A stretch of 64,000 nucleotides of DNA from Chlorogloeopsis fritschii PCC 6912 (GCF_000317285.1 NZ_AJLN01000116.1:310001-374000); one strand, 5' to 3'. Shown: positions 1-9,673, counted from the first letter of the stretch. Notes: a model not told the origin generated them from the letters alone. Numbers and translations: made by a program.

Positions 1-344
1 CACAACCTCACTAAAAGCTCATATTGGTAGATACTCCGCACAGGATTTCCGGGTAGGTAAGCACCACCTAAATCAAGCACAAATGAACCATCATCTGCAA
101 GTACTCTTTTAAATTCGTAGGCAAAAGGTAGAAACCATTCAATATATTTTTCTGCACTTTCGTTACCGTATTCTTTTTTACGGGTGAGCGCAAATGGAGG
201 GGAAGTAAGAATTAAATTAATACTGCTGTCTTCAATACATTTAATTAGTTCTTGGGTATCACCAAGATATATTGCACCGTAGTTTTGAGTGTAATAGGGA
301 ATCAAATTTATAGATTGCTGTAAAGTTATTTGTTTGGATTTCAA
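1..344 (-). CDS. PvuII-like site-specific DNA methyltransferase, cut by window edge (N-terminal part)
   Basis: Partial gene reading out of the left edge; about 114 codons are visible from a likely TTG start at 344, the first start-type codon after an in-frame TAA. The translation contains motif IV, TSPPF, at about residues 47-51, followed by a block reading DGSFVLDLGGAYLPG and then RSIYQYELL. This order, catalytic motif before the SAM-binding motif, is that of the beta class of amino-methyltransferases. The segment around TSPPFAL and the DGSFV-D-GGAY block resembles M.PvuII as I remember it, a cytosine-N4 methyltransferase. Inferred role: SAM-dependent methylation of cytosine N4 in a short site, either in a restriction-modification system or as an orphan. 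The C-terminal half and any partner nuclease lie outside the window. No clear ribosome binding site precedes the TTG. Confidence 0.8.
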   Translation of the reverse strand, partial: MKSKQITLQQSINLIPYYTQNYGAIYLGDTQELIKCIEDSSINLILTSPPFALTRKKEYGNESAEKYIEWFLPFAYEFKRVLADDGSFVLDLGGAYLPGNPVRSIYQYELLVRL

Positions 345-370
345 GGGTTATGTTGTTTGAGAATAAAGAA

Positions 371-718
371 CTAGTTTATAGTTTATATACACTTTGAAGG
401 GGCGGGCAAGATGCCCACCCCACAAGAGATGTTTCTACAAAATTCTTGTTAAGAAGCTTGCCAATAATATAGGCTTGCTATTTTTTGCTATTTTAAACTA
501 GTTTATAGTGTACGTATTTTTTAAAGGGGCGGGCAAGATGCCCACCTCACAAGAGATGTTTCTACAAAATTCTTGTTAAGAAGCTTGCCAATAATATAGG
601 CTTGCTATTTTTTGCTATTTTAAACTAGTTTATAGTGTACGTATTTTTTAAAGGGGCGGGCAAGATGCCCACCCCACAAGAAATGTTTCTACAAAATTCT
701 TGTTAAGAAGCTTGCCAG
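371..718. repeat. 127-bp tandem repeat, about 2.7 copies, each with a REP palindrome
   Basis: Three copies start at 371, 498 and 625 with a constant 127-bp period. Each holds the imperfect palindrome GGGGCGGGCAAGATGCCC (positions 399, 526, 653), then a near-identical spacer ending in TTAAGAAGCTTGCCA. Copies 2 and 3 are almost identical; copy 1 differs in the first 25 bases. The third copy runs into the 3' end of the transposase gene, whose last 15 bases (703-717) are repeated in each earlier unit. Confidence 0.9.
653..675. repeat. REP palindrome flanking the transposase gene (downstream copy)
   Basis: Imperfect 23-bp palindrome with one internal mismatch, typical of bacterial REP stems. It is the copy nearest to the RAYT stop codon and is repeated at 399 and 526. 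Confidence 0.8.
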
Positions 719-1170
719 AAAAAGGGATAATCTTCAGGAGTTTTTGAAAGAGCAGCTTTGACAGGATTTTGCCTAATGTAATCCCAATATGTCTGAAACT
801 CTTCTTCATTTCTAATAATGCGATCGTATCGCTCATCTTGCCAGATTGTACCTGTATGTTTCATTAACTTAGGAATTTTTTTAGCACTATAACCTTTGAT
901 ACTTTTCATAATGCTACTAAGTGACCAAAATTCATTATCTAATTTGAACCAAGGCTGAATTAGTATATGGACATGGTCTGCCATTACAACAAAGATATAA
1001 ATGTTATATCTCTTGTTATTAAAAAATAGACAAGCATCAAATACTACTTGCCTAGCTTCTGGGGTAAGTTCTAACTTTTCCCAAGTATTAAAAGTAAGAA
1101 AATAAACTGCTCCATCTAATTCCCAATGAGGTAAGGTTCTTTGGGTAATTTTAAACTTTGGCTCTTGCAT
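703..1170 (-). CDS. REP-associated tyrosine transposase (RAYT, Y1 HUH family)
   Basis: 155-residue protein of the Y1/HUH transposase family (TnpA_REP type). The HUH metal-binding motif is visible as MADHVHILIQP at about residues 63-73, and a candidate catalytic tyrosine lies in IKGYSAK near residue 93. Known family role: single-strand cleavage and joining at REP hairpins, which it probably spreads. The gene is bracketed by the REP palindrome it would be expected to recognise: a tandem array downstream (371-718) and an inverted copy upstream (1204-1226). The stop codon (703-705) sits inside the last copy of the tandem array, so the extreme C-terminus is built from repeat sequence and may be slightly altered. 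Upstream RBS is weak (GGGACAGG region). Activity cannot be judged from sequence, but HUH and Tyr are intact. Confidence 0.9.
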   Translation of the reverse strand: MQEPKFKITQRTLPHWELDGAVYFLTFNTWEKLELTPEARQVVFDACLFFNNKRYNIYIFVVMADHVHILIQPWFKLDNEFWSLSSIMKSIKGYSAKKIPKLMKHTGTIWQDERYDRIIRNEEEFQTYWDYIRQNPVKAALSKTPEDYPFFWQAS

Positions 1171-1203
1171 ATGGGACAGGAAGGTAATTGTTATTTATCT
1201 TGT

Positions 1204-1226
1204 GGGGTGGGCATCTTGCCCGCCCC
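1204..1226. repeat. REP palindrome flanking the transposase gene (upstream copy, inverted)
   Basis: Reverse complement of the palindrome found at 399, 526 and 653, reading GGGGTGGGCATCTTGCCC and its complement half. It lies about 30 bases upstream of the RAYT start codon, so the gene is enclosed by REPs in opposite orientation. Diverged relatives occur at 1333-1355 and 2481-2501. Confidence 0.85.
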
Positions 1227-1327
1227 TTTATTTATTTTTCCCATTCCAAAAAGAGAAAATTTAAATTCTAAAAAGAGAAAGTTTAATATCTTTACTTAAG
1301 ATTGTAGAAATTTTACCTGTTTTTAAT

Positions 1328-1618
<291 letters not shown>

Positions 1619-1739
1619 TTAATGAATGGCGATCGCTATTTATTAGAGAGGTATAGAATAAATTGGATCAGGGATTTAACAAGTTTAGTGTTCATTATTT
1701 TTATTCAAACAGTCAACGGGATACTCACCTCATCAATTT

Positions 1740-1915
1740 GTCATCTCAAGTGCCGAATCGAGCAGGCTCGCGAACTCCTGCTTAAAACTGACTTGTCAAT
1801 TGCGGATATTACTTATAAAGTCGGCTTTGCTAATCAATGACATTTCACTAGTCATTTTAAGCGCCTACTTGGAGTCACACCTAAGATTTTTCGAGAGCAT
1901 CGCATAAACCCGTAA
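1740..1915 (+). pseudogene. AraC-family regulator remnant (C-terminal HTH, in-frame stop)
   Basis: The frame reads RIEQARELLLKTDLSIADI, then YKVGFANQ, then TGA, then HFTSHFKRLLGVTPKIF up to TAA at 1913-1915. This is the second helix-turn-helix of AraC/XylS regulators with a stop codon at the position normally held by Ser in the NQSHF motif. Sequence upstream of 1740 is not recognisably AraC-like and lacks the first helix. I read this as a decayed fragment. A single sequencing error at the TGA would not rescue the missing N-terminal part. Confidence 0.7.
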
Positions 1916-2063
1916 AAAAAAGCAAGAATTTGTAAGAAAAAATTTTGTGCGATCGCTATTTTGGAAGTCAGAAGTGCTGCAAGCACCATATTTTGGTTGC
2001 TAGCCACTGGAATTGAGCTGCACCCGCGTCCAAGAAGTGAAAATTCCAAGGAGAGGTTTTCTT

Positions 2064-2468
2064 ATGACGATCAAATTTACTGGCGGTTGTCTATGCGGAG
2101 CAGTCCGCTACGAATGTTCGGCTGAACCCATTGCGATGGGAAATTGCCACTGTCGCGATTGTCAACGTGCGACGGGAACTGCTTATGCGTCCGGGCTTCT
2201 TGTGCCCCAGAGTGCAGTCACTATCACCGGAGAGGTGAAATACTATGAGGTGATTGGTGATAGCGGCAACATTGTTGGTCGAGGCTTTTGCCCAAACTGC
2301 GGTTCTCGATTATTTAGCAAGCCTCCAATTCCTGAATTTATGGGCATTATGGCTGGGAGTCTTGACGATCCAAGCTGGTTCCGACCGACTATGGATATTT
2401 ATACAGCCAGTGCTCAACCGTGGGATTACATGAACCCGGATTTGCCTAAGATTGCCAAGATGCCATAG
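2064..2468 (+). CDS. GFA-fold (glutathione-dependent formaldehyde-activating / CENP-V-like) zinc protein
   Basis: 134 residues of the GFA/Mss4-like fold. Zinc-binding cysteines are visible in CLCGAVRYEC, NCHCRDCQ and FCPNCGSR, the three cysteine clusters of the family. Known members bind zinc and some bind glutathione; the reaction of most bacterial members is unproven, so no substrate is assigned. The ATG at 2064 is chosen because AAGGAGAGG stands 8-9 bases before it; an upstream in-frame start (2013) lacks such a site. The gene stands alone between the AraC remnant and the psaB terminator. Confidence 0.85.
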   Translation: MTIKFTGGCLCGAVRYECSAEPIAMGNCHCRDCQRATGTAYASGLLVPQSAVTITGEVKYYEVIGDSGNIVGRGFCPNCGSRLFSKPPIPEFMGIMAGSLDDPSWFRPTMDIYTASAQPWDYMNPDLPKIAKMP

Positions 2469-2506
2469 TGCCTGCTTTTGAGGTGGACATCTTGCCCCAC
2501 CATAAA

Positions 2507-2540
2507 AAATCCCCCGCCACTGGCAGGGGATTTCAATTAA
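2507..2540. terminator. Rho-independent terminator of psaAB (possibly bidirectional)
   Basis: Stem AAATCCCC...GGGGATTT with inner GCCA/TGGC. On the minus strand it is followed by a T-rich tract (GATTTTTTATGG), right after the psaB stop codon, so it closes the psaAB operon. It also lies downstream of the GFA gene on the other strand. Confidence 0.8.
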
Positions 2541-2564
2541 TTACCTACAAAACTAGCAGCCGAA

Positions 2565-4796
2565 TTAACCGAACTTACCAGCCGTCGAGGCAATTAGGAA
2601 TGCTGCGTAAGTTAGAACATAGCCCACAGTGAAGTGAGTTAAACCAACCAAACGAGCTTGAACGATAGACAGAGCAACGGGCTTGTCCTTCCAGCGAACT
2701 AGGTTTGCTAGTGGAGTACGCTCGTGTGCCCAAACAAGAGTTTCAATCAACTCTTGCCAGTAACCTCTCCAGGAGATCAGGAACATGAAGCCAGTTGCCC
2801 AAACTAGGTGTCCGAACAGGAACATCCAAGCCCAAACAGACAGGTTGTTCATGCCGTAGGGGTTGTATCCGTTAATTAACTGAGCGGAGTTAGCCCAGAG
2901 ATAATCGCGGAACCAGCCCATCAGGTATGTAGAGGATTCGTTAAATTGAGCTACGTTGCCTTGCCAAATTCCCAGGTGCTTCCAGTGCCAGTAGAAGGTT
3001 ACCCAACCAACTGTGTTTAATGCCCAGAAAGTAGCTAGGTAGAAAGCGTCCCAACCGGAGATGTCGCAAGTACCGCCACGACCGGGGCCATCGCAAGGGA
3101 AGGCATAACCGAAGTCTTTTTTATCGGGCATTAGCTTAGAACCACGGGCATCCAAAGCACCTTTCACGAGTACGAGAACGGTGGTGTGGATAGCCAATGC
3201 GAAGGCGTGGTGTACTAAGAAGTCGCCAGGGCCGATAGTTAAGAACAGGGAGTTAGTACCAGAGTTAATTGCATCCAACCAACCTTGCAACCAAACGTTG
3301 CCGTAGTTGGGGTAGGCTGTGTAAGCAACGCTGTCTGGGTTAGACAACAGGACGTTTAGTCCGTAGAGTACTTTACCGTGAGAAGCTTGGATGAACTGAG
3401 CAAACACAGGTTCGATCAGGATTTGCTTCTCTGGTGTGCCGAAAGCAACAACTACGTCGTTGTGAACGTACAGACCTAAGGTGTGGAAGCCTAAGAATAG
3501 GGATACCCAGCTCAGGTGAGAGATAATCGCTTCCTTATGCTTGAGTACGCGCTCTAGTACGTTGCCCTTATTTTGTTCGGGATCGTAGTCACGAACCCAG
3601 AAGATGGCACCGTGAGCAAAAGCACCAAGCATCAAGAAAATAGCGATGTATTGGTGGTGAGTATAAAGAGCGGCTTGGGTTGTGTAGTCCTTACCGATGA
3701 AGGCATAAGGAGGCATAGCATACATATGCTGTGCTACCAAGGAGGTTACAGTTCCCAAAGCAGCTAGGTGAATACCCAACTGGAAGTGTAGGGAGTTGTT
3801 ATAGGTGTCGTACAAACCTTGGTGAGGCAGGTTGAACTGACCTTCACTCTTGCTACCAGGTACTAATCCAGATTTGGAGTTCAGCATTTCTTTGATGCTG
3901 TGTCCAATTCCAAAATTAGTCCGGTACATATGGCCGGCGACGATGAAAATTACAGCGATCGCCAAGTGGTGGTGAGCCATATCGGTCAGCCACAGCGATT
4001 CTGTCTGAGGATGGAAGCCACCTAAGAAGGTCAAAATCGCTGTACCAGCACCTTGGGAAGTACCAAATACGTGGTTTGCAGTATCGGGGTTAGAAGCGTA
4101 AACTCCCCAGTTACCAGTAAAGAAGGGTTGCAAGCCTGCCGGGTGGGGCAGAGTGCTCAAGAAGTTATCCCAACCTACGTGCTGTCCGCGAGATTCGGGG
4201 ATAGCAACGTGAATCAAGTGACCAGCCCAAGCCAGAGAGCTAACACCAAACAAACCTGCGAGGTGGTGATTGAGGCGAGGCTCTGCACTCTTAAACCAAG
4301 AGAGGCTAGGACGGAACTTGGGTTGCAAGTGCAACCAACCAGCAAACAAGAACACTGATGCCAGGATGAGGAGGAACACAGAACCCATGTATAGGTCGCT
4401 GTTCGTCCGCATACCGATGGTGTACCACCAGTGATAAACACCAGAGTAAGCAATGTTTACCGGATAGTTAGCTCCACCTTGGGTGAAAGCTTCGATTGCG
4501 GGCTTACCAAATTGAGGGTCCCAAATCGCATGAGCGATCGGACGGATGTGAAGAGGATCTTTAATCCACTGTTCAAAGTTACCTTGCCAGGCTACGTGAA
4601 ATAGGAGGCTGGATGCCCACAGGAAAATGATTGCCACATGACCGAAGTGAGTAGCGAAAATCTTTTGGTAAAGATTTTCTTCTGTCATGCCATCATGGCT
4701 TTCAAAGTCATTTCCTGTAGCCATCGCATACCAGATCCGACGTGTCGTCGGGTCTTGCGCGAGATCCTGGCTAAATTTTGGAAATTTTGTCGCCAT
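2565..4796 (-). CDS. psaB: Photosystem I P700 chlorophyll a apoprotein A2
   Basis: 743 residues, the normal size of PsaB. The [4Fe-4S] FX cluster motif [12 protein letters not shown] lies near residues 564-576, with DISGWDAFY after it. Eleven hydrophobic membrane spans are expected from the family, and several histidine-rich spans ([19 protein letters not shown]) that hold chlorophylls are visible. Together with PsaA it forms the P700 heterodimer in the thylakoid membrane, carrying electrons from plastocyanin or cytochrome c6 to ferredoxin. It is the second gene of the psaA-psaB operon, 172 nt after the psaA stop, with a hairpin-prone spacer (4850-4950) between them. A terminator follows. Sequence looks canonical. 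Confidence 0.99.
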   Translation of the reverse strand: MATKFPKFSQDLAQDPTTRRIWYAMATGNDFESHDGMTEENLYQKIFATHFGHVAIIFLWASSLLFHVAWQGNFEQWIKDPLHIRPIAHAIWDPQFGKPAIEAFTQGGANYPVNIAYSGVYHWWYTIGMRTNSDLYMGSVFLLILASVFLFAGWLHLQPKFRPSLSWFKSAEPRLNHHLAGLFGVSSLAWAGHLIHVAIPESRGQHVGWDNFLSTLPHPAGLQPFFTGNWGVYASNPDTANHVFGTSQGAGTAILTFLGGFHPQTESLWLTDMAHHHLAIAVIFIVAGHMYRTNFGIGHSIKEMLNSKSGLVPGSKSEGQFNLPHQGLYDTYNNSLHFQLGIHLAALGTVTSLVAQHMYAMPPYAFIGKDYTTQAALYTHHQYIAIFLMLGAFAHGAIFWVRDYDPEQNKGNVLERVLKHKEAIISHLSWVSLFLGFHTLGLYVHNDVVVAFGTPEKQILIEPVFAQFIQASHGKVLYGLNVLLSNPDSVAYTAYPNYGNVWLQGWLDAINSGTNSLFLTIGPGDFLVHHAFALAIHTTVLVLVKGALDARGSKLMPDKKDFGYAFPCDGPGRGGTCDISGWDAFYLATFWALNTVGWVTFYWHWKHLGIWQGNVAQFNESSTYLMGWFRDYLWANSAQLINGYNPYGMNNLSVWAWMFLFGHLVWATGFMFLISWRGYWQELIETLVWAHERTPLANLVRWKDKPVALSIVQARLVGLTHFTVGYVLTYAAFLIASTAGKFG

Positions 4797-4848
4797 AGGT
4801 TTGAGAAATCCTCTGACTTTTAGCCATCAGGTATCAATGTTTTCAAGG

Positions 4849-4960
4849 AGTTTTGAGTTAGGAGTTTTGAGTTAGTGGTTGTTAATTTGTGGTTGTTCTG
4901 TTGATGTTAACCGCTACAAACAACTCATAGCCCATCACTCATAACTCATTGCTCCTAAAT
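4849..4960. repeat. Hairpin-forming repeats in the psaA-psaB spacer
   Basis: Two direct copies of GGAGTTTTGAGTTA lie at about 4849-4876. Facing them is CTCATAACTCATTGCTCC at about 4937-4954, partly complementary to the first block. The 172-nt spacer can therefore fold into a long imperfect stem with a loop around GTTAACCGC. Possible role in mRNA processing or in setting the psaA:psaB ratio; this is inference. Confidence 0.55.
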
Positions 4961-4968
4961 GCTGGTTG

Positions 4969-7227
4969 CTAGCCTAATGAGAGAATATGTGCGTGGAAGA
5001 ACGCCCATGTCGTGGCAATTCCTCCCAAAAGGTAGTGAGCTACACCAACCGCACGACCCTGAATAATGCTCAGAGCGCGAGGCTGAATTGAAGGTGCTAC
5101 TTTCAGTTTATTATGTGCCCAAACGATGGACTCAATTAATTCTTGCCAGTAGCCACGACCACTGAACAGGAACATTAAGCTGAATGCCCAAACAAAGTGA
5201 GCGCCCAAGAACATAAGTCCGTAAGCTGACAGGGCACTACCGTAAGAGTTGATCACCTGTACTGCTTGTGCCCACAGGAAGTCACGCAACCAGCCATTGA
5301 TGGTGATAGCACTTTGGGCAAAGTTGCCACCAGTGATATGAGTCACATTACCAGCTGCGTCTACTGTTCCCCAGACATCGGATTGCATCTTCCAGCTAAA
5401 GTGGAAAATTGCAATTGAAATGGTGTTGTACATCCAGAACAATCCCAGGAAGACGTGATCCCAGCCAGACACCTGACAGGTACCACCACGACCAGGGCCG
5501 TCGCAGGGGAAACGGAAGCCCAAGTTTGCCTTGTCTGGAATCAGACGAGAACTGCGGGCAAACAAGAAGCCTTTTAAGAGAATTAGTACTGTGACATGAA
5601 TTTGGAATGCGTGAATATGGTGGATCATGAAGTCCGCCGTACCCAACGCAATTGGCATCATTGCCACTTTACCGCCTACAGCGAGGATACCACCGCCAAA
5701 GGCATAGCTAACAGGTTCAAGCGCGTTTGGTGCGGTTGCTCCTGGTGCTACAGTGTGCAGGTTTTGTACCCACTGAGCAAACACAGGCTGCAACTGAATT
5801 GCCGAATCCGAGAACATGTCTTGGGGACGGCCCAAGGCGCGCATTGTGTCGTTGTGGATGTAAAGCCCAAAGCTGTGGAAGCCAAGGAATATACAAACCC
5901 AGTTGAGGTGAGAGATGATTGCATCCCGGTGACGAATCACCCGATCCAGAACGTTGTTTTGGTTAACAACAGGATCGTAATCGCGCACCATGAAGATGGC
6001 AGCGTGAGCAGCACCACCCACAATTAGGAAACCGCCAATCCACATATGGTGAGTAAATATGCAGAGTTGGGTAGCGTAATCGGTTGCCAAGTACGGATAC
6101 GGAGGCATCGCGTACATATGGTGTGCCACGATGATGGTCAAAGAACCCAAGAAAGCAAGGTTAGTTGCCAATTGAGCGTGCCAAGAGGTGGTCATGTTCT
6201 CGTAGAGACCCTTGTGACCTTCACCAGTGAAGGGGCCTTTGTGGTTTTCGAGGATCTCTTTGATGCTGTGACCAATACCCCAGTTGGTACGGTACATATG
6301 ACCAGCGACGATGAACAATACCGCGATCGCCAAATGGTGATGGGCAATGTCAGTCATCCACAAGCCACCTGTTACCGGGTTTAAACCACCTTTGAACGTG
6401 AGGAAGTCAGCATACTGACCCCAGTTCAATGTAAAGAAAGGTGCTAAACCACTGGCAAAGCTAGGATACAGCTCGGTCAACAAGTCTTTGTTCAAGATGA
6501 ACTCATGGGGCAGGGGTATGTCTCTTAGGGGAACTCCTGCATCCAGCAACTTGTTGGTTGGTGCGGAAACATGGATGATGTGTCCTGCCCAGCCTAAGGA
6601 ACCACAACCCAGCAATACCTGCAGGTGGTGATTGAGCATCGACTCCACATTCTGGAACCATTCCAGTTTAGGAGCGCGCTTGTGGTAGTGGAACCAGCCA
6701 GCAAACAGGAGCAAGCCAGCTAATACCAGACCACCAATAGCTGTGCAATACAGTTGGAAGGAGTTAGTAATACCCCAGCCACGCCAGACTTGGAATAAGC
6801 CAGAAGTAATTTGAATGCCGTGGAAGCCACCACCGACATCACCGTTCAAAATGTCTTGACCAACAATTGGCCAAACAACTTGAGCGCTGGGCTTAATGTT
6901 GAGCGGATCGCTCAACCAAGCTTCGTAGTTTGAAAAACGAGCGCCATGAAAAATCATCCCGCTCAACCACAAAGTCACTACAGCTAAGTGACCAAAGTGG
7001 GCTGCAAATATCTTGCGGGAAATGTCTTCTAAATCACTTGTATGTGTATCAAAATCGTGGGCGAGTGCATGAAGGTTCCAAATCCATGTGGTGGTTTTGG
7101 GACCTCTGGCTAAGGTTCTGTCGAAGTGACCGGGTTTTGCCCATCTTTCAAACGAAGTTGGCACCGGATCGTTATCGACTATCACTCTTGCCTTTTTTTC
7201 CTCTCGCTCCGGAGGACTGATTGTCAT
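4969..7227 (-). CDS. psaA: Photosystem I P700 chlorophyll a apoprotein A1
   Basis: 752 residues from the chosen start, matching the family. The frame is open a further 29 codons upstream, but ATG at 7227 is preceded by GAGGAGG four bases away and gives the conserved N-terminus [18 protein letters not shown]. The FX cluster motif [12 protein letters not shown] lies near residues 571-583. Histidine-rich membrane helices ([22 protein letters not shown]) are visible. With PsaB it binds P700, A0, A1 and FX in the thylakoid membrane. First gene of the psaAB operon; its control region must lie in 7228-7811. No second psaA-type gene is present, and I see no far-red-specific paralogue. Confidence 0.99.
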   Translation of the reverse strand: MTISPPEREEKKARVIVDNDPVPTSFERWAKPGHFDRTLARGPKTTTWIWNLHALAHDFDTHTSDLEDISRKIFAAHFGHLAVVTLWLSGMIFHGARFSNYEAWLSDPLNIKPSAQVVWPIVGQDILNGDVGGGFHGIQITSGLFQVWRGWGITNSFQLYCTAIGGLVLAGLLLFAGWFHYHKRAPKLEWFQNVESMLNHHLQVLLGCGSLGWAGHIIHVSAPTNKLLDAGVPLRDIPLPHEFILNKDLLTELYPSFASGLAPFFTLNWGQYADFLTFKGGLNPVTGGLWMTDIAHHHLAIAVLFIVAGHMYRTNWGIGHSIKEILENHKGPFTGEGHKGLYENMTTSWHAQLATNLAFLGSLTIIVAHHMYAMPPYPYLATDYATQLCIFTHHMWIGGFLIVGGAAHAAIFMVRDYDPVVNQNNVLDRVIRHRDAIISHLNWVCIFLGFHSFGLYIHNDTMRALGRPQDMFSDSAIQLQPVFAQWVQNLHTVAPGATAPNALEPVSYAFGGGILAVGGKVAMMPIALGTADFMIHHIHAFQIHVTVLILLKGFLFARSSRLIPDKANLGFRFPCDGPGRGGTCQVSGWDHVFLGLFWMYNTISIAIFHFSWKMQSDVWGTVDAAGNVTHITGGNFAQSAITINGWLRDFLWAQAVQVINSYGSALSAYGLMFLGAHFVWAFSLMFLFSGRGYWQELIESIVWAHNKLKVAPSIQPRALSIIQGRAVGVAHYLLGGIATTWAFFHAHILSLG

Positions 7228-7811
7228 TCGACCTCCTCTCTTAAAAGGGACTGAGGAATCATTGTGACCACAAGCTGTCTTCGAGGTTTTTGTAAACCAA
7301 ATCGCATTTTCCATTTATAATCTGGAGCCGCGATGAAGACCTTGTGTGGGGAGTGGTTTCTGTTGAATTATAAAGTCTTCTCTTGTACATTGTTGGAGAC
7401 TTTTTAACAATAATTCAAAATCCCCAGATTTATTGTCTCATCTGCTTTTGGATTCCAAAACGCTGGTCAAAAAGTCAATAGTTTCTCTATTTATTTTACA
7501 AAGCTAAACAATTCGCAAAATTTATGGTTATTTTTTGGAGCGATCGCTGTTTTTAACTCTTACAGCTTCATCTAATTAAAAATATTGGATTTTTCGTGAC
7601 GACTTATACCAAAATATAGTTAAATAGCTGTAAGAAGAAATAGTTAAAATCGCCACATAATTATCTTAGATAGTACTGACTTAAATTAAAAAACTTAAAT
7701 TCTCAGTCCAAGAACAAGTAGCTAAAAAAGGATTTCACCTTTTGGGCTATAGTTCCGAATGGACAGTTTGCGCCAGAATGCAACATAAATCTGTCTGTTG
7801 TTTAGGAATGG
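7228..7811. promoter_or_regulatory. Intergenic region with divergent control signals for psaA and a lipoprotein gene
   Basis: 584 bp, AT-rich, with one HIP1 octamer near 7541. It must contain the psaAB promoter (minus strand) and that of the lipoprotein gene (plus strand). I looked for paired HLR1-type direct repeats and did not find a convincing one by eye. No gene is visible here. Confidence 0.5.
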
Positions 7812-9626
7812 GTGAAAAACATGAACTCGTGGCGGACAACGGCTGCAACTCTCATGAAGTCGCTAATGGTATTGGCTCTAGTATTAAATTTGACTAGCTG
7901 TGGCAATAAAGCGATCGGCCAAGAACCATCTGGTAGTTTACGAGAAAGCTCTTCAATTTCCACGAAGCAATTTTCGGAGGTTGCCCCACCAACAGTCATT
8001 CAAGAACTAGGTCAAACCTTAGAAGTATATCGACCTCAGGTATCAATAGTGACTCCCAAGCAGGATGAAGTCCTGCAAGATAACACAGCTACAGTCCGTT
8101 TCCAGGTTAAGGATCTACCTATATTTAAAGATTCACAACTGGATATGGGGCCGCATCTGCACGTAATAGTTGACAATCAACCATACATTGCAGTTTACGA
8201 CTTAAATCAACCCTTAGTTTTACCAGACTTGTCCCCTGGCACCCATACCTTGCGTGTTTTTGCCTCCCGTCCTTGGCATGAAAGCTTTAAAAACGAAGGT
8301 GCCTATGCTCAGACAACATTTCACATTTTCACCAAAAGCGACGATAACAACCCCGATCCAAATTTACCTCTGCTAACCTACAGCCGTCCGAAAGGCAGTT
8401 ATGGAGCAGAGCCGATTCTACTAGACTTTTACTTGACAAATGCGCCCTTACACCTTATAGCGAAAGATAACCCTAACAACCAGTTTGCAGATTGGCGCAT
8501 CCGCTGCACTATTAATGGTGAAAGTTTTGTTCTTGATCGCTGGCAAGCAATTTACCTTAAAGGCTTTAAACCAGGTAAAAACTGGGTAAAATTGGAATTT
8601 CTGGATAACCAAGGCAATCCCGTCAAAAATGAATTTAACAGCACAGTTAGGTTAATAACCTACGAACCAAAGGGTAAAGACACCCTTTCTAAAATTGTCA
8701 GAGGAGAACTTTCTGCAGATCGAGTTCGCGCAATTGTAGATCCCAACTACACAGCTAAAGTACCGACTGCTGAACCCACGCCTACTCCTACACCAGAAAT
8801 TCAACCCCAGGAAGAAAAACAGCCGAGTTTGGAAGTTGCACCTACACCAACTCCTAGCGTTGTACCCACGGTTGAAACTACGCCAGAAATACCACTCCCA
8901 GAAAAACAGCCTGTTCCTGAAATTGAGCAAGCACCTCCAACTCAGCCAGAGAAACCAAAAGGTGGCTTTTTCAATCGTTTCCAAAATCGAGCAGGTAAAA
9001 CACCTATCCCACAACCAACAGAAATATCTCCTAGCCCAACTCCGGCATTAGAACCACAACCGGAAATTACACCAGAACCTGAAGCTACTCAGTTACCAGA
9101 AACACAGCCCACTCAGCCAGAGAAATCTCGATTTGGTAAATTTTTCCAGCGCTCTACAGGTAAAGCGCCCATTTCTCAACCTACAGTAGAGCCATCTCCT
9201 AGCGTTTCTCCCACACTACCGGAAATTATCGAGACTCCAGCCCCAGAAACTACAACAGAACCTCAAGTTACTCAACCAGAAAAATCAAGATTTAGTCGAT
9301 TTTTGAATCGTCGTGCAGGTAATCTATCTACCCCGCAACCTTCACCAGAAGCATCTTCTAGCCTACCTCCAACGCTGCCTGAGATTGTGAAAGAGTCTCC
9401 TGCAGCAGAACAGGAGACTATGCAAGAAATCGATCCGAAGCTTTTACCTCAAAAAGTTGCTCCTCAGCCAGAAAAACCAGAATTAGAAAGATTTTTTAAT
9501 CGTCGGCAGTATCCAAATGCTGCGCCATCTCCAACTTTACCCTTTGCTCGACCACAGATGAATCAGCCTCCTGCACCAGAAAGTACAGCAACGCCTGAAA
9601 AATCAAGCGAGGAAGTTCAAAATTAG
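7812..9626 (+). CDS. Proline-rich lipoprotein with cationic NRxAG-type repeats
   Basis: 604 residues. A signal peptide runs to about residue 30 and ends in a lipobox LTSC, so the mature protein should be lipid-anchored. Residues about 75-180 look like a beta-sandwich domain (VSIVTPKQDEVLQDNTATV, then LSPGTHTLRVFASRPWHES), recalling domains that bind in the periplasm. From about residue 320 the chain turns into a Pro/Thr/Ser/Glu-rich region with four cationic boxes: FFNRFQNRAGK, FGKFFQRSTGK, FSRFLNRRAGN and ERFFNRRQ, each preceded by PEK and followed by PQP-type sequence. Start: GTG at 7812 with AGGA 4 bases upstream, or ATG at 7821. The function is unknown; a wall-spanning or peptidoglycan-associated role is inference. 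Transcribed away from psaA. Confidence 0.8.
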   Translation: MKNMNSWRTTAATLMKSLMVLALVLNLTSCGNKAIGQEPSGSLRESSSISTKQFSEVAPPTVIQELGQTLEVYRPQVSIVTPKQDEVLQDNTATVRFQVKDLPIFKDSQLDMGPHLHVIVDNQPYIAVYDLNQPLVLPDLSPGTHTLRVFASRPWHESFKNEGAYAQTTFHIFTKSDDNNPDPNLPLLTYSRPKGSYGAEPILLDFYLTNAPLHLIAKDNPNNQFADWRIRCTINGESFVLDRWQAIYLKGFKPGKNWVKLEFLDNQGNPVKNEFNSTVRLITYEPKGKDTLSKIVRGELSADRVRAIVDPNYTAKVPTAEPTPTPTPEIQPQEEKQPSLEVAPTPTPSVVPTVETTPEIPLPEKQPVPEIEQAPPTQPEKPKGGFFNRFQNRAGKTPIPQPTEISPSPTPALEPQPEITPEPEATQLPETQPTQPEKSRFGKFFQRSTGKAPISQPTVEPSPSVSPTLPEIIETPAPETTTEPQVTQPEKSRFSRFLNRRAGNLSTPQPSPEASSSLPPTLPEIVKESPAAEQETMQEIDPKLLPQKVAPQPEKPELERFFNRRQYPNAAPSPTLPFARPQMNQPPAPESTATPEKSSEEVQN

Positions 9627-9639
9627 TTGTAAAGAAACA

Positions 9640-9673
9640 AGATCCCCGACTTTTTTGAAAAGTCGAGGATCTG
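9640..9673. terminator. Hairpin GATCCCCGAC type downstream of the lipoprotein gene
   Basis: Inverted repeat GATCCCCGACTTTT...AAAAGTCGAGGATC, 14 bases after the stop codon. The same hairpin recurs after rimM (30315) and gap1 (35701), always just past a gene, so it works as a terminator or is a repeat that favours gene ends. Confidence 0.75.

Noticed and set aside
371-718. Possible CRISPR array
   Set aside because: The 127-bp units are repeated in full, with no unique spacers of 30-40 bp.
5409-6384. Plus-strand frames opposite psaA
   Set aside because: Antisense to a highly conserved gene; codon pattern is a shadow of PsaA coding.
7228-7314. Upstream extension of PsaA (29 codons)
   Set aside because: The GAGGAGG site and conserved N-terminus fix the start at 7227; the extension has no similarity to the family.
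7228-7811. HLR1 (RpaB) elements before psaA
   Set aside because: No pair of TTACA-type direct repeats with correct spacing could be found by eye.
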